Assembly (NCBI GenBank): GCA_963930655.1
Contig: OZ005618.1
Span: 22,790,501 to 22,854,500 of the forward strand
Direction of reading: 5' to 3'
Length of the DNA: 64,000 bases
Source of the DNA: Myrica gale
Lineage: Eukaryota; Streptophyta; Magnoliopsida; Fagales; Myricaceae
Shown: positions 31,921 through 44,540 of the stretch, in pieces
Layout of the letters: the number at the start of each line of letters is the position of its first letter
Position numbering within the stretch: the stretch's first letter is position 1
Translations under genes and position numbers: made by a program
Notes under the pieces: model-generated
Told to the model about the DNA's origin: nothing
Databases searched by the model: none
What the model saw: only the letters and a program-made list of their open reading frames with translations

Positions 31921-34058
31921 ATGGAATCAGATCTTCAGCGACACCATCATAATTTTCATGATCGTCAACACCAACATCACCAAAACCAGACGAACCCCAG
32001 CTTGACTCGGTTCCGGTCGGCACCAAGCTCGTACTTTGCAAGCATCATTGACCGAGAATTCTGCGAACAAATTTTCAACCGGCCTTCCAGCCCAGAATCA
32101 GAGCGAATTTTCTCTCGGTTTATGACCACAGGTGGCGGTGGTGAAGGCACTGCTGATGATGCATCGCAAGTGAGGGTTAGAGAGACTAACAGCCAGCCGA
32201 CGCAGTTCGTGCCATCAATGAATAACGAAGCAGCAGGGTTTCTTCAGCAGCAGAGCAATTATGGTTCTGCATCTCAGAATTTTTTTCGCAGCCCATCGCG
32301 GCCGCCTTTGCCGAATCAGGGCTTCAACTTGAGTGCAGAAGGGTCATATACAATGGGGACGGGTAGAATATTGCCTCAGATGAAAGCGGGTGGTGGTGGT
32401 AATAACTCAAGTCTTGTTCGGCATAGTAGCTTGCCTGCCGGATCATTCTCCCGCATCGATATTGAAAGCAGTATGTACCCGTTGTGTTTTCCTCCATATT
32501 CTGTTTGGTTCCTATCAATTATGACAGAAAAGAAAAGAAAGTACTTACAGCAAGTGATTGCCAAACTTGTTTATCAGCAGGAAAACAACTTACATCATAG
32601 GATTTTTCCTTCGGTAAGTTGTAAAGATTTTGAACATTTTTCCTTAGTCTTAGATGTTGAATTTTTTCCGATCTTATAGAAATATGCAAATGGAAATGAA
32701 GCATTTAGTCGAGTCTCATGGAACTATGTTGTAAGAAAACAAGAAAAAAAATATATTGTATAGCAGTTCAAGTTGCAGAAGCTATGATATTTGATACAAA
32801 AGTGAGCAGTTTTGGTTATTGGTTTTGTTTTGTTTAGTAAACAATTTTCTGGGACGATTCCTAATGGTTACAGTTCTGAAATGGTACTAAGCATATTAGC
32901 AATTGGCAGGCTATGCTGCAATGAGAGGGATAGGAAACTTCGGGGCCAGTAAGAGCACTAATGAAGAAGGATCTTTTTCTTCGGGTAGCAGGTTGAAGAA
33001 TTACTCATCAGGGCCACCTACTTCAGCAGGGATAATGAGTCCAATCGCTGAAATTGATGACAAAAACTTGGCAAGCAATCCCGACAGTGGAGGTTTTCGT
33101 GAAGGCCGAGGTGACAATTATGTCACAGGTTTTCCAATTGGTTCTTGGGACGATTCTCCTGTGATTGCAGATGATATCTCTGGTCTTAAAACACTTGGCG
33201 ATAATGATGGAAAGACATTTGCCAGTATGAACATGTCAGAAACACAGGTAGCATATTTGTCCGATCCATTGTGTTTGCTTTATACTGTTTTTCTTTTTAT
33301 TTATTTACTGAAAGGTTTTGCTGTTAACCAGAATATGGACTCTGGAAATCGCCCTCCGAGTGGGTTGGCTCATCACTTGAGTTTGCCAAAAACTGCAGCA
33401 GAGATGGCTGCAGTTGAAAAGTTTTTGCAGCTCCAAGATTCTGTACCCTGTAAGATCCGAGCTAAGCGTGGCTTTGCCACTCACCCACGAAGCATTGCTG
33501 AGAGGGTACTGTTTTAATCCCATCAATTTCCTGCTCTTTTGTTGGCACTTGGCTGCAACTGCTGATCATGATCCGGAAGACAACCTTGTGTTCTTGAAAT
33601 TCTTTCCATCTTAGAAGGATGATTTAGGCAACTCAGTGATGCTAAGATTTTTCTTTCAATTATTTGATTTCTTGTCAAATCTTCAGGTGAGAAGAACCCG
33701 AATCAGCGAACGTATGAGGAAGCTACAAGATCTTGTACCTAATATGGACAAGGTAGGAACTGGTCTTTGCATTTTTCCCTTGTAAATTTCTTTGCCGGGA
33801 TCATAATTTTTCGCTTCTTTTGATCTTTACAGCAAACAAACACAGCAGACATGTTAGATTTAGCTGTTGAGTACATTAAAGACCTTCAGCAACAAGCTCA
33901 GGTATATTACAAAAAGTCTTCGACTGAATATTTAATTCGCTAAATCTTTCCCAATATGTAGTCTGACACTGAAACTTTTAACCCTTTTCGTTTAACTCTG
34001 TCAGACACTTTCCGATACCCGTGCAAGGTGTACGTGTTCAAACAAGCATCAGCCATAG
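31921..34058 (+). CDS. bHLH transcription factor, bHLH122/bHLH130 (FBH) group
   Basis: Coding exons: 31921-32470, 32910-33247, 33332-33505, 33687-33752, 33833-33901 and 34005-34058. They join in frame to give 416 residues. The N-terminal half has group motifs LTRFRSAPSSYFASIID and SSLVRHSSLPAGSFSRI, then IGNFG and GFPIGSWDDSPVIAD. The C-terminal bHLH starts KIRAKRGFATHPRSIAERVR, with basic region HPRSIAERVRRTRISERMRK, loop LVPNMDKQTNTADML and helix 2 DLAVEYIKDLQQQ. The His-Glu-Arg contact pattern of E-box/G-box binders is recognisable in H.RSIAERVRR. Members of this group in Arabidopsis (FBH1-4, AKS1/2) activate CONSTANS or guard-cell potassium-channel genes; transfer of that role here is inference. 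Confidence 0.92.
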
Positions 34059-34403
34059 CGCAGAAAGCCCGTGTGTCTGACTTGCTTTTGTACACAGACG
34101 TTAGAATTGTGGGGGAAGAAGATAGAAAGCAAAGCTGAGTTCTCTATTGCACTGGAAAGAAGAAGATTAGTGGAAACTATGAATTATGTGGGTTTACAGG
34201 CTGATAGTTTACTGTAAGATCGAAACCTATGGATGCCGCTCTATAGAAAGCAAAGCTGTACAGTCAAATTTTCTAGTGCACGCAGTATGTTGTTGGTTGC
34301 AGAACTCAACCCAAATAATAAATTTTCTCCTCGAGAGAGACGGGGAGAGAGGTTATAGTTTTTAACACTGATACCCACTTTTCTGTCTTGAAAGTAAAGA
34401 AGG

Positions 34404-34615
34404 GGGAACGGATTCCCTCTTCACGAGGAATTTTCGAAAGTATCTGAAGGGATGAACTTCGTCTAAAAAAAATTAAAGATTATGTGCAAGTTATATTATT
34501 TATTAAATGACGTTTGATTAATTAAGATCATTGATTAATTAAGATCATTAGATTTTTTAGATGAGACGCAGTCTATCTTTTCAGACACCTTCGAAAATCC
34601 TTCAAAGAAGGTGCC
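34404..34615. repeat. MITE-like inverted repeat, related to 14459-14699
   Basis: Left text ggaacggattccctcttcac, gaggaattttcgaaagtatc and tcgtctaaaaaa faces right text ttttttagatgagacgcagt, cagacaccttcgaaaatcct. The start gattccctctt followed by ttttcgaa is like the MITE in the FRS4 intron. The centre has tgattaattaagatcat twice. No target duplication was resolved. Confidence 0.5.
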
Positions 34616-34906
34616 ATCAATGGCTATCTCCCGATATGACAAAGCGTATCCAAAATGCTTAACTTAGGAATAGCACAACTTTATTTTTTTGAATCATATT
34701 TTCTAATATTTTCTCGAACTCATAGAGTATAGAGTTATGTTTCAAATTCAAGAACTAATTTTGATACTATGTTCATCTTTCACTTATCTCAAAAATTTAA
34801 GATGATGGAAGAGATGAAATCTAACAATAGCGTGTGAAACATTTACGGCACTTGGCTAGCTTTTTTTCTTCCTTTGATTCTTGACATGTTTAGCAAAAAA
34901 ACTGAA

Positions 34907-35200
34907 GGAAAATTACTTAAATAGTCCAGGTGCTTTCACTTTGTTACAAATTAGTTCACGTGGTTTCAATTTCAATGATTTAGTCCATGTGGTCTTTCTG
35001 TCCACATTTATGTAAATTCCTTGACAGAATAAGCTGATATGTCAGCATTGTCAAAGTGTTTAAGAATAGACATGTTAGCATATTCTGTCAAGAGATTAAC
35101 ATAGGTATAGACTGAAGGACCTCCGTAATACAAAGATCAAATAGTTAAAGTTAGAACCTCGCGGATGAATTCATAACAAAGTGAAACTACTGCTATACAT
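34907..35200. mobile_element. foldback MULE-like element
   Basis: The arms ggaaaattacttaaatagtc, gctttcactttgttac and gtaaattccttgacagaata face tattctgtcaagagattaac and cataacaaagtgaaactact. The apex is near tcagcattgtcaaagtg. The target duplication is not clear on the right side. Confidence 0.55.
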
Positions 35201-36825
35201 GACTAGGAGGCTATGACCAACATGGTACGTGCCTACTTAGCTTTCTCGTGACTTTCTACAAATGGGGTTGGCTTGTTTGTCAAATTTGGCAATTGCCCTT
35301 TTGTTAGTGGACCAAAAGAACTACTCCAATCACAAGGGCCATAAATTCATGTTTTTTCCCGTTTGCCTAACACCTTGTATTCGAACCTAGCTTCCTTTAC
35401 TGTAAAAGGTAATCAAAACCAGAAAAGACAGAAAAAAATCTTTGAGGTTCACAAATAGAGCTACTTATATAAAAAAAACGAAAAAAAAGATATTTGGTAG
35501 GCTATGTGGAGGCGAATGATGAGTCACTATCCCTAATTCGGCCAAAATGCATGGAATTGAGTGCCATAAATCTCCCATTTCTTCAGTGTAATGAGGGCAG
35601 AAGAAGACGGATCGAGGAGAGGGAGACTACGTGTGGGGACATTCACAGCTGGGGCATAGGGTCGTCTCATCAAGCTACATAGCTTTTAATAGTGGGGGAC
35701 CTTCAGTAGCTTCATGAAGCTTCATTCACAGTAGACCTGTGTTCTTAGAGAAGCCAAAAGGAAAATGATATTCCTAATAATTTTTAGACCTTCTTTACGA
35801 AGCTTTTGGTTCTTGCTTTAAAGCTTCAAAATATTAGTACGAAGCCCCATATATAATTTGTATTTTTTTTTGTCTAAGTCATGCATAAATTCAAATATAT
35901 TAAAATCTAATGATTGCGATTGAAGCCATACGGGTTTTTGCAGTTTTTTTTTTGGATTACGAAGGTATCATAGTTTTGTGTTGATTAATCTTTAAATTCG
36001 TGCAATCTATCCGTTCTATATAAATCAAGTAATTATCGGACCATAGACTCTGAGTCAGGGGCGGAACGAAGGGGGGAGCGAAGGGTGTCGGCCGACACCC
36101 TTCCCTCCCCCAAAAAAACATATATATATTTCCCAAAAAAAAAGATTATATTTATATATATTTTTTAATAGAAGATGGCCTGGGCCTGATACTCATAGGC
36201 CTAGGCCAACTTCATATGATCCCCATTAGGTCCTGAAAGGCCTGGGCCCGATCCCAACCAATTTGTGTAGTTGATTTATGGGTTGAAAAACTTACAAGAT
36301 TGAGGGTTTTGTGATTGCTTCTTTGGATGAATTCTCGCTGATAATAAGGATATACTATTATTTTTTGCATTCTTTTGGTTCTTCTACCTTATTGTTCTGC
36401 TAATCAAGTAGGTTATCCACTTCGTATTTTTTTCAATCTATTTATCGGGCAACACTTATATCCTTATTTTGCTGGTTTTTCTATTCCTCTATGTGTGTCA
36501 GTTAGTGATAATTGGTTTTTACGTTTAATTACTTGCATCATGCATTAAATAAATGACCATAAATATAGAAAACAAGATTTTGTAGATCTGCCTCAGAGGA
36601 GAATTTACATAAGCCTTAAGAATCTAGTCATATATGTCTGGAGTAGCACTAAGATTCACAACCAATTGTTATGGGTTTTAAGTGAGAACCTATTTTTTAG
36701 CCCAAGTAGCTGGGCAGATGACACAGTAGAAGCATTTTTTGCGCATAAGAGATTGCACATCTTTCCTTGAGACTTATTGTCTTTTATGAACTAGCGATAA
36801 ATAGTGGGACTTTGATGATATCATT

Positions 36826-39800
36826 TAGGGGTGCTCACGGAACGGTGGAACCCGACTCGACCCGACCTTCCGAACCGACCCGAGTAAATTCGGGTTGGCC
36901 TTCCGATGGATCGGGTCGGGTGTCGGAACGGATAAATTTTTCCGTGAATTTCGGGTCGGGTGTCGAAATAGAAGAAAAAATTTCATCGCTTTTGACCCGA
37001 CCCGAAATATAAAGGCTTAATGCAATATATATATGTATGTATAAGCATCAAAATTGCGTCGTTTTGATGCTCATACTAAACTTCATTTTGCCCTAGCCTG
37101 TATCCCTTACCCAATTACCCGTCCCTTACTCCCTTAGCGCCTCCCAAAGACTTCTTCGTCTCTCTCTCCCGAGTCTCCTCGCCTCCCAACATCTTCTCCT
37201 CCACTGGCCGCACCTCTTCAATATCTCAAAGCTTCAGTCTTCAGCTCTTCATTCATTAGGAACACAACAACTGATGATCTTATTTCATTTTGCTTTATAA
37301 AAACTGTTACTGAAAGTGGAATCCACAAAGATATGTGTAGATCCACTATGTTGTTCATCGGATAGTTTAGAAGCCTTTTGCTCTGTTATACCCGCACCTT
37401 CAAGGATTCATCTTGTGTTATAGAAATGTACTGGTAGTTTGCAGTTCCTTGAGCCTGTGTATTTTGAACTCACATCCGCAATGATTGCATTTATCATGTT
37501 CATGAATACATCTTTAATATTCTTCCTGATTCCTGAATAAGCACCAAGTTTGAAAAATCTTATTGTTCTGAGATTTGTAGTTCTACAGGAATTAAAACAG
37601 ATCAATTGATTAGGACTTTGATTCCTACCTAAGATGCAAAATATTTCTCCTAGAAAAGGAAAACACATATATAATCTTAATCAAAACAGATCAACAACAT
37701 AATGTGTATCCAACGATTTCACAGTTTATAGACCTCTTCAACTTATTTATATACTTGCTCTGTATGTACCTGGTTTGAGAGAAGTACAAGAGACGAGTAA
37801 GAATTTTTCAATGTACGGTAGCAGCGTTCCAACCTCTTATGTATCTCTTGCATATTATTAATGTGCCCCAACACGAATGATGATATGGGTTGTCTCTTAT
37901 GGCCTTTCAGAATGGCAGTCTGCGATTCCTCAGTGACTCCTTTCATCCAAGTAATTATTATGGCACTGAGTCCCTCTTAAGAGCAATTCCACCATATATA
38001 TCATCCTCTTAAGTTAGCTGCTATGTAATTTAGGTCTGTAATTTAAATACCCACCTGAGTTCAAAAAAACAACCTATGCTATACTATATTGGTGAAATAC
38101 TGGACATGTGTGCTATTCGTAGGACTTTCAGAAACTCAGTAAAGGAATAACCTATGCACATCCTGTTTCTTATGTAGCCTATGAGCCCACTTTGTTTCCA
38201 GATTAGTTATCTTCGTTGTACATTAACATATGTCATATGCTTGGTTGCTTAATGCCTTTAACATATACCTGAGGTCACTAGCTATTCTTTTGTTCATATT
38301 AATGTCTGATTTATACCCAGAATGTACATTGCTAAAAATAGTGGTAGGTAACTAGTTAAGGTCCTAGACTCATAAGGATGCCAGTTTTCAATATTTAGTT
38401 TGAGGGAGTTCTGGGTTTCTATGGACTAATGTGATTTTTGCAATTGACACAGATGGAGCCTATGGATTGTAATGAGTCTAATGACGACATTGTCATTAGT
38501 AGAGATGTTGGCACACCTACTTCAGGGGCTGATTCAAATTTGGGACCAAGTCCAAGTCCCGACACCCCAAGGTCCCAAATGAATTCAACATTCTCTGCAG
38601 ACAACACTCTTGTCACTCAGCCTCAAGTTACTTCTGGAGGAGGTCAGCCTCCACGTTATCAGAAAAAAACTAAGCTGAAATCCAAAGCATGAGACCACTT
38701 TGAGAAGATTGAAGATAGTAATCCACCTAAAGCTAGGTGCAGCCATTATAAAAGTGAGCTTTTTTGTGACTCAAAGAAGCAAGGTACATCTTCCTTACTT
38801 TATCAAGAACGTATATTAGATGACAAGCAAGTAAAGTTGGCTGAGATTTTTAAGAAGGAAGGAGAAAGTAGAGAGATGGGCATTGTTAAATACAACGAGA
38901 AAAGGATAAGGGCTGCACTTTTAAGGATGATAATCATGGATGAGTTGCCTTTTAGGTTTGTGGAGGGGGCAAGGGTTTAAGGATTTTGTGAGGTCTCTTG
39001 AACCTAGATTCTCAATTCCTTCTCGTATCACTATAATGAGGGATTGTTTGGACTTATTTATCCAAGAGAAAGAAGGGTTGAGGAATACATTTATTAATAC
39101 TGGTCAGCGTGTTTGTTTGACTACTGATATGTGGACGTCTATTCAAAATCTTAATTACATGATTATCACTGCCCATTTTGTTGATAGTCGTTGGAACTTG
39201 CGTAAAAGAATATTAAATTTTATTAAAGTTTCTAATCTTCAAGGAATCACAATTGGGAGGACGATTGAGTCATGTTTGTTGGAGTGGGGGATAGATAGCA
39301 TTTTCACAATCACAGTAGATAATGCCTCAGCTAATGGTGTTGCTGTTGATTATATGAAAAGGAGGACAAGAGATAGAGTTGGCACTATTTTGGATAATGA
39401 GTTCATGCACATGCGATGTTGTGCCCATATACTTAATCTTGTTGTGAGCGATGGTTTAAAAGAAGTGAATGACTCAATTGTAAAAGTGAGGAATGCAGTT
39501 GAGTAAGTAAAGACTTCTCCTTTACGACTTGACAAGTTCAAACTGTGTGTGGAAAGAAAGAAAATTCCAAGCGAAGGTATTCTTTGTTTGAATGTTCCAA
39601 CTAGATGGAACTCCACCTACTTGATGTTGGATGTGACAAAAAAATATCAAAGTGCATTTGATCTTATGCAAGAGGATGATAGCCAATTCATTGAAAGTTT
39701 GACTAAGGTTAGGCAAGGGAAAGGAGACTTGGGGCCACCTAATGACAACGACTGAGAGACTATTAAAATCTTTGTGAAATTCTTGAAGATTTTTCATGAT

Positions 39801-41678
39801 GTAACTGTACGTATTTCTGGTTCTTTGTATACAACTGCAAATTTATATTTTCAATAAATTTCTGTGATCTACAACCATTTGCAACATGATGATTATATGT
39901 TGAGTATTATGACTGAGAAGATGATGAAAAAATATGACAAATATTGGAGAGATTTTGAAAAGGTCAATATGATGCTTTTTGTTGCAGGTGTGCTTGACCC
40001 ACGATATAAGATGAAATTTTTGGAGTTCTGGTTTGATTAAATTGTTGGTAATGAGAGGGCAACTGAACTTATTCAGAAGTTGAGGAATGTCATCGATCGC
40101 TTGTTTAATTATTATGCCAAATTTGGTAGAGGTTCAAGTGGTGAGGAGTCAAATGTGAGTGATACATCTTCAGTGGATGATAATGATATTATGCTCAGAT
40201 TTCGCAAGTTTCGAGCAGCAAAGGGTACTAGTGTAGAGTGTAAATCAGAAGTGGATCGATACTTGACGGAGGAAGTTGAGTCAGGGGGAGATACTTTCGA
40301 TATACTCATTTGGTGGAGGGTGAATTCAACAAGATACCCAATTCTTGCCGAGATAGCACGAGACATACTAGCTATTTCTATCTCAACCGTTGCTTCTGAG
40401 TCTGCTTTTAGTACTGGAGGTCGCATCTTAGATCCTTTTCGAAGCTCATTAGCTTCGAAAACAGTCGAGGCCCTCATATGTACTCAAAATTGGTTAAAGT
40501 CTTCACCTACTATTTATGACTCCCAAGATGTGATGGATGATGTGGAAAGCTATCAACTAGAATCAGGTATCATTGATTCATTCTCCATTTTAATTTTTAT
40601 TTCATTTATAATGAATGCTATCATGTTTAATCTTTTTATATTCTAACTTTTCTTCACTTAATGTTGTTGTAGAGGTGAGTTTCAAGCAGGGGTATATTGT
40701 GACATTGTGAGTTCTTGAAGAATTTGAGGTGTATGAAGATTATGAGTTTAGTACGTGTATTTTTCTCTATTACTACAAAATTTATTTGTTGTCTTATCTA
40801 TGAAGTTGCATGATTATAAATTTATAAGTATCTTACTTTCTTCTATTTTGTACATGTAGGTTATGGGTGATGGAAAATTGAGGAGATATTTCTATATTTT
40901 GTAACTTGTTGGTGTTGTTGAAACTTGTTTATTTGAATTTCTAGTTATGCTTAGCTTCTGGTGTGGACTTGTAGAAGTAGATGTTCTTGATTTGAAGTTG
41001 ATTTGCTTGCTTATAAACAATTGAACATGTTTTTTTTTTGGAATATTGGATTGTTACTGGTGGATGTGTTTTGAACTTTTGAGCTTGTTAATATCTGGTT
41101 GTACAAGTATATAATATTAGCTTTAAATTGGGTTAATGGATGACAGGTTGTGTGTGAATATATTTAGGATGACAGGTTGTTTTGAATGGCATGTACGTTA
41201 TTGCTTTTAAGGACTATAATTTTTCTATGCATGTTTTTCATATAATTGATTTTTTCTTCTGCTGAATTTTGGGTCTTCAAAATTAGTTTGTGAATATTGA
41301 AATGGTTTTGGGCTCTGTACATGCCAAACTTCTCATAATGTAAAACTTGAACCAAAATAGGATCTTGATTTTACCCAAAAGAGGTTCACAGACCAACATA
41401 CGCAGGAAGCATCAACAGAAAATGGATTTGGCATTTTTGGCATCTGGGCTTGCTTGGCAATAGGCAAAAGTCACTAACTTTGGGCTTCAAAATACAGATG
41501 CAACCATTTTGGGCTTTCGGCCCAACCCGAGTTTCGACCCGAATTTCGGAACATAAATCGGCTCGGAATATGCTCTGGCTTAGGATCGGCTCGGAAGACT
41601 TCTGAGTGTTCCAAATTTGTTCGGGTTGGGTGTCGGAATAAAAAAATTCCGACCCGCCGGGTCGGGTGTACACTCCTA
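36826..41678 (+). mobile_element. inner hAT element (RICESLEEPER/Tam3-type), defective
   Basis: The ends TAGGGGTG and (reverse complement) TAGGAGTG are hAT-type. ATATCATT flanks exactly at 36818-36825 and 41679-41686. Length is 4853 bp. Both subterminal regions (36840-37010 and 41520-41670) are rich in cgacccgac and gggtcgggtgtcggaa words in opposing orientation, a usual place for transposase binding sites. The transposase region is 38453-40566 on the plus strand and is broken. Leader-like sequence (37020-38450) and tail (40680-41520) hold no other gene. Confidence 0.9.
38453..40566 (+). pseudogene. hAT transposase (RICESLEEPER/ZBED-like), broken
   Basis: The acceptor gacacag precedes ATG 38453. 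Family blocks in order: degenerate BED finger (DHFEKIEDSNPPKARCSHYK), GQGFKDFVRSLEPRF, CLTTDMWTSIQNLNYM, FTITVDNASANG, MRCCAHILNLVVSDGL, LNVPTRWNSTYLML, VAGVLDPRYKMKFLEFW, and the C-terminal dimerisation domain (FDILIWWRVNSTRYPILAEI followed by ASESAFSTGGRILDPFRSSL). In-frame stops occur at 38690, 39504, 39753, 39855 and 40038, and one frameshift near 38970. No functional protein can be made. The element could have moved, if at all, only before these changes. Confidence 0.92.
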
Positions 41679-42307
41679 ATATCATTTCAGCATTGCTAGG
41701 TCAATGCAACTAATAATTTTAATACATATAAATTTGTCAGGTATTTGTATTTTATTTGGTAGTATTTATATAGTAGGGTTAAAGTATGATTTGTTACTGT
41801 TGAAACTAGAGCTGCACAGAATTTTGTGATCATCAATTCACATGTTAGAATAGCTGAAAAATTTGGAAGCAGTAAAATCATTGCTTTGCATATCAATGAA
41901 CATCAAAAGAAAGGGTTGTGGATGAAAAACAGGAAAAAAAATTGCAATAGTTAATATGGTTTTGTAATTAATTGTTGGCATTTATATTCACTTCTTTGAC
42001 AAGTATGTTTGGTTAATTACTGATGAATATCTCATTGCTTGGAGCTCTTCCTTGTTTGGTTAATCACGAAGTTATTTTACAATATTTTTAGAATATGCAG
42101 TCCCGTAGGATCCAATTGTCACCTCTCAGTATCAGCAAATAGTACGGTACGTGTATTTAAATTTTTTAGTGTTTTTAATTCTTAATTTTTTATTTTTTAA
42201 CTCTTAAGATATTTTTTTGCATTACGTAGTAAATTTTTTTTTTGTCATATTTTCTTAATAGTTCGACCCCCTTCGATTGGATTTCTGGTTCCGCCACTGC
42301 TCTGGGT

Positions 42308-44540
42308 GAGACAGTAAGAATGAACAAAAAAAAATATGGTAGCAATTGAGTGTTTCGAAGCTGAGACTTCAGAAGGAATAAAATCTCTAAATTCTAAGCC
42401 CACACCACCAAGCCTGCCCCCTTCACCTTGATATTGAGCTTTTACAGTTTCACCCCTAAGGATTTTTTTTAAAGAGACATAATTTTACTATATATATTAA
42501 TTGACCGGATGACTCCGTTTAAGACCATGTTTATTTTTATGTAAAGTAAAATAAAAATAAGAATGTAAAATAACATTTTCAGTTTATGTTTTTTTTTTTA
42601 GAAAAATAATATACTAAGCAGAGGCTAAAAATGACTTTCTATTTTCAAGATAGATTCTTCATTTTACATTTGAGGGACATATCTTTTCTTAAACTGGGCT
42701 AGCCATTCATTCGCAACTGATATGGACTGGATTCTGGGTGACTTGGGCTAAAGGCCCGTATTTAGTAAGTTGTGTGCAGATTCGACTTGGGCTGGCACCA
42801 CGGTCGTCGGCTGTGGCCTACCATTCAGACTGAGAACCTGCTCGCCGTGTACTGGAAACGGACATTACGTAACGGTTTAATTACTCTATTAGTCTTTCTT
42901 GTATTTCGAAATCTGACACTGGTCTGTATAGTATTTTTTATCCTAAAGCAGTACATGTGAAATACATCAAACTCTTACGTGGTTAAGAAGGAACAAGTCC
43001 GGAACAATATCAAACTTCTACGTGTCCATTTTTAATAGCAACAATTTTAAGAGTGTCACCTTGTGTGTGCCGCTATGTCATATTAGAGGCCCCAACTAGA
43101 TTTAATATGTCATGTAGATGAGATATCAATTAATTTTTAATCACTACTAATGAATACGTGAATATTTGATATTATTTAAGATGTGACCCTGTTAGAGAGT
43201 TTGTTGTCCAAATGCATATGTCAGTTATCAAAAAAACTCTGTATATTTCTGAAGTGAATGTAAACTATGCAAAGAGTCGTCCTTTTATAAGAGGAGAAGA
43301 CGACTATACAAGTAACAATTTTTAATTGATACAAAATCAATTAATTAAGGTTGACTACACAAATCTTCAATCATTATAATGTGAGAAGATTTTCCTGATT
43401 CATGAATATATATTTCCATAATCTTCCTAAAATCAGAAATATATATTTCTATATATTGACACCCCTTCCCCTCAAACTTGATCTTCTCTTAATCTTTTTT
43501 TATCAAAGGGTGTAATAAAAAATCTGATGTATGAGGACCTATCCCTGTTCCTAGTAAGGGGGTCGCGTTACTTTGTTATTTTTAACGATGATTATTTATG
43601 TTACACATGACTTTATCTTTTACATAATCGATCTAAGTTGTTGAGTGTTTTTCATGACTTCGAGCATATGATAAAAACTTAGTTCGACTGCACAATCTAA
43701 ATTTGTCCTTCCGATAATACCATGAAGTATACATTTGTCTCATTTCTTAACACAATTTAAATAGGATGACACTTTTGTCACATCGATCTTGTCTAATTCT
43801 TCAATTTCTTTGTCTTTTCTCTTATTTTAACAGAAATATCTCAAGAGCCAATGAAGTAATTAGGTCCGAATTTTGTATTTATTGAATAATTTTTTTTGTT
43901 AATGAATGTTTACTATTTTTTACATTGGACCCCCAAAAAATTAATTTGATGTAATTAGCCTCCTTAATGTCTAATCCTAGCTTCATTTCTGATTAACTAC
44001 CCTTCTATTTTCTTGCATAAAAGTAATTAATTTTATTAATATACTTCCCAAATAATAGTATTGATAAAGAGATACTACTAATTTCACATTAACATAGAAA
44101 TGCTGAAACTAATTTAATCACAATTTTTTTAGAACAATTGGGAACTAATTTAGTTAGAACCATTTGAGTTTTTAAAGGATATTATGGCCAAAATATGAAG
44201 AAACTAATTAATAAAATTTTGCCTCATAATATTTTTTCCAAATTTACACAATCTATAATTTTTTTTTTAAATATTTTATCAAATACTTATTACTATGTAA
44301 GAAGAAAAAATTAAAAGAAAAAGAAAAAGAAAAAAAAGAGTACACGTGTAACGTGTCTGAATTTTCGACCGCACCCAACGTTCACCTTGACACCTTCCAT
44401 GTTTTGTGCTTTCCCTCTCAAAGTCACAGTTCAAAAAATTTGCTAATAAGCGCAGAAGCTATTCACCTAAACTTCCTTTTGAATCCTGTAATCACGCTCC
44501 TGATCTCTTTCCCCACTCTCTTCAATTCTTCATTTAAGCC
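42308..44540. other. spacer and promoter of the coiled-coil gene
   Basis: Apart from the LTR at 43190-43461 nothing is recognised in 42308-44270. A purine-rich tract occurs at 44305-44340. The last 200 bases before the ATG at 44541 are pyrimidine-rich and look like 5'UTR. Confidence 0.4.
43190..43461 (-). mobile_element. short LTR with adjacent polypurine tract (minus orientation)
   Basis: On the minus strand a polypurine tract (aagtttgaggggaagggg, 43479-43462) leads directly into TGTCAATATATAG. The segment ends CTCTCTAACA, so it has TG...CA ends and is 272 bp. It contains a TATA box (cttataaaagg) placed as in LTR promoters. No reverse transcriptase text is seen upstream, so it is a truncated 3' end. 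Confidence 0.6.

Larger units (their letters stand above)
34059..36047. other. bHLH 3' flank and repeat spacer
   Basis: It starts with bHLH 3'UTR. It then holds a MITE-like hairpin (34404-34615) and a foldback element (about 34907-35200). No gene is supported in 35210-36047, where only AT-rich unique sequence and small purine-rich stretches are seen. Confidence 0.4.
36056..42299. mobile_element. outer hAT-type element interrupted by a second hAT
   Basis: The ends are CAGGGGCGGAAC (36056) and GTTCCGCCACTG (to 42299), a 12-bp inverted repeat with one difference. CTCTGAGT at 36048-36055 and CTCTGGGT at 42300-42307 form an 8-bp target duplication with one mismatch, the hAT signature. A 22-bp perfect palindrome centred on tgtcggccgaca lies near the left end (36081-36102). 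Without the inner element it would be about 1.4 kb. I see no transposase in its own arms (36056-36825 and 41687-42299), so it is non-autonomous. Confidence 0.8.
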
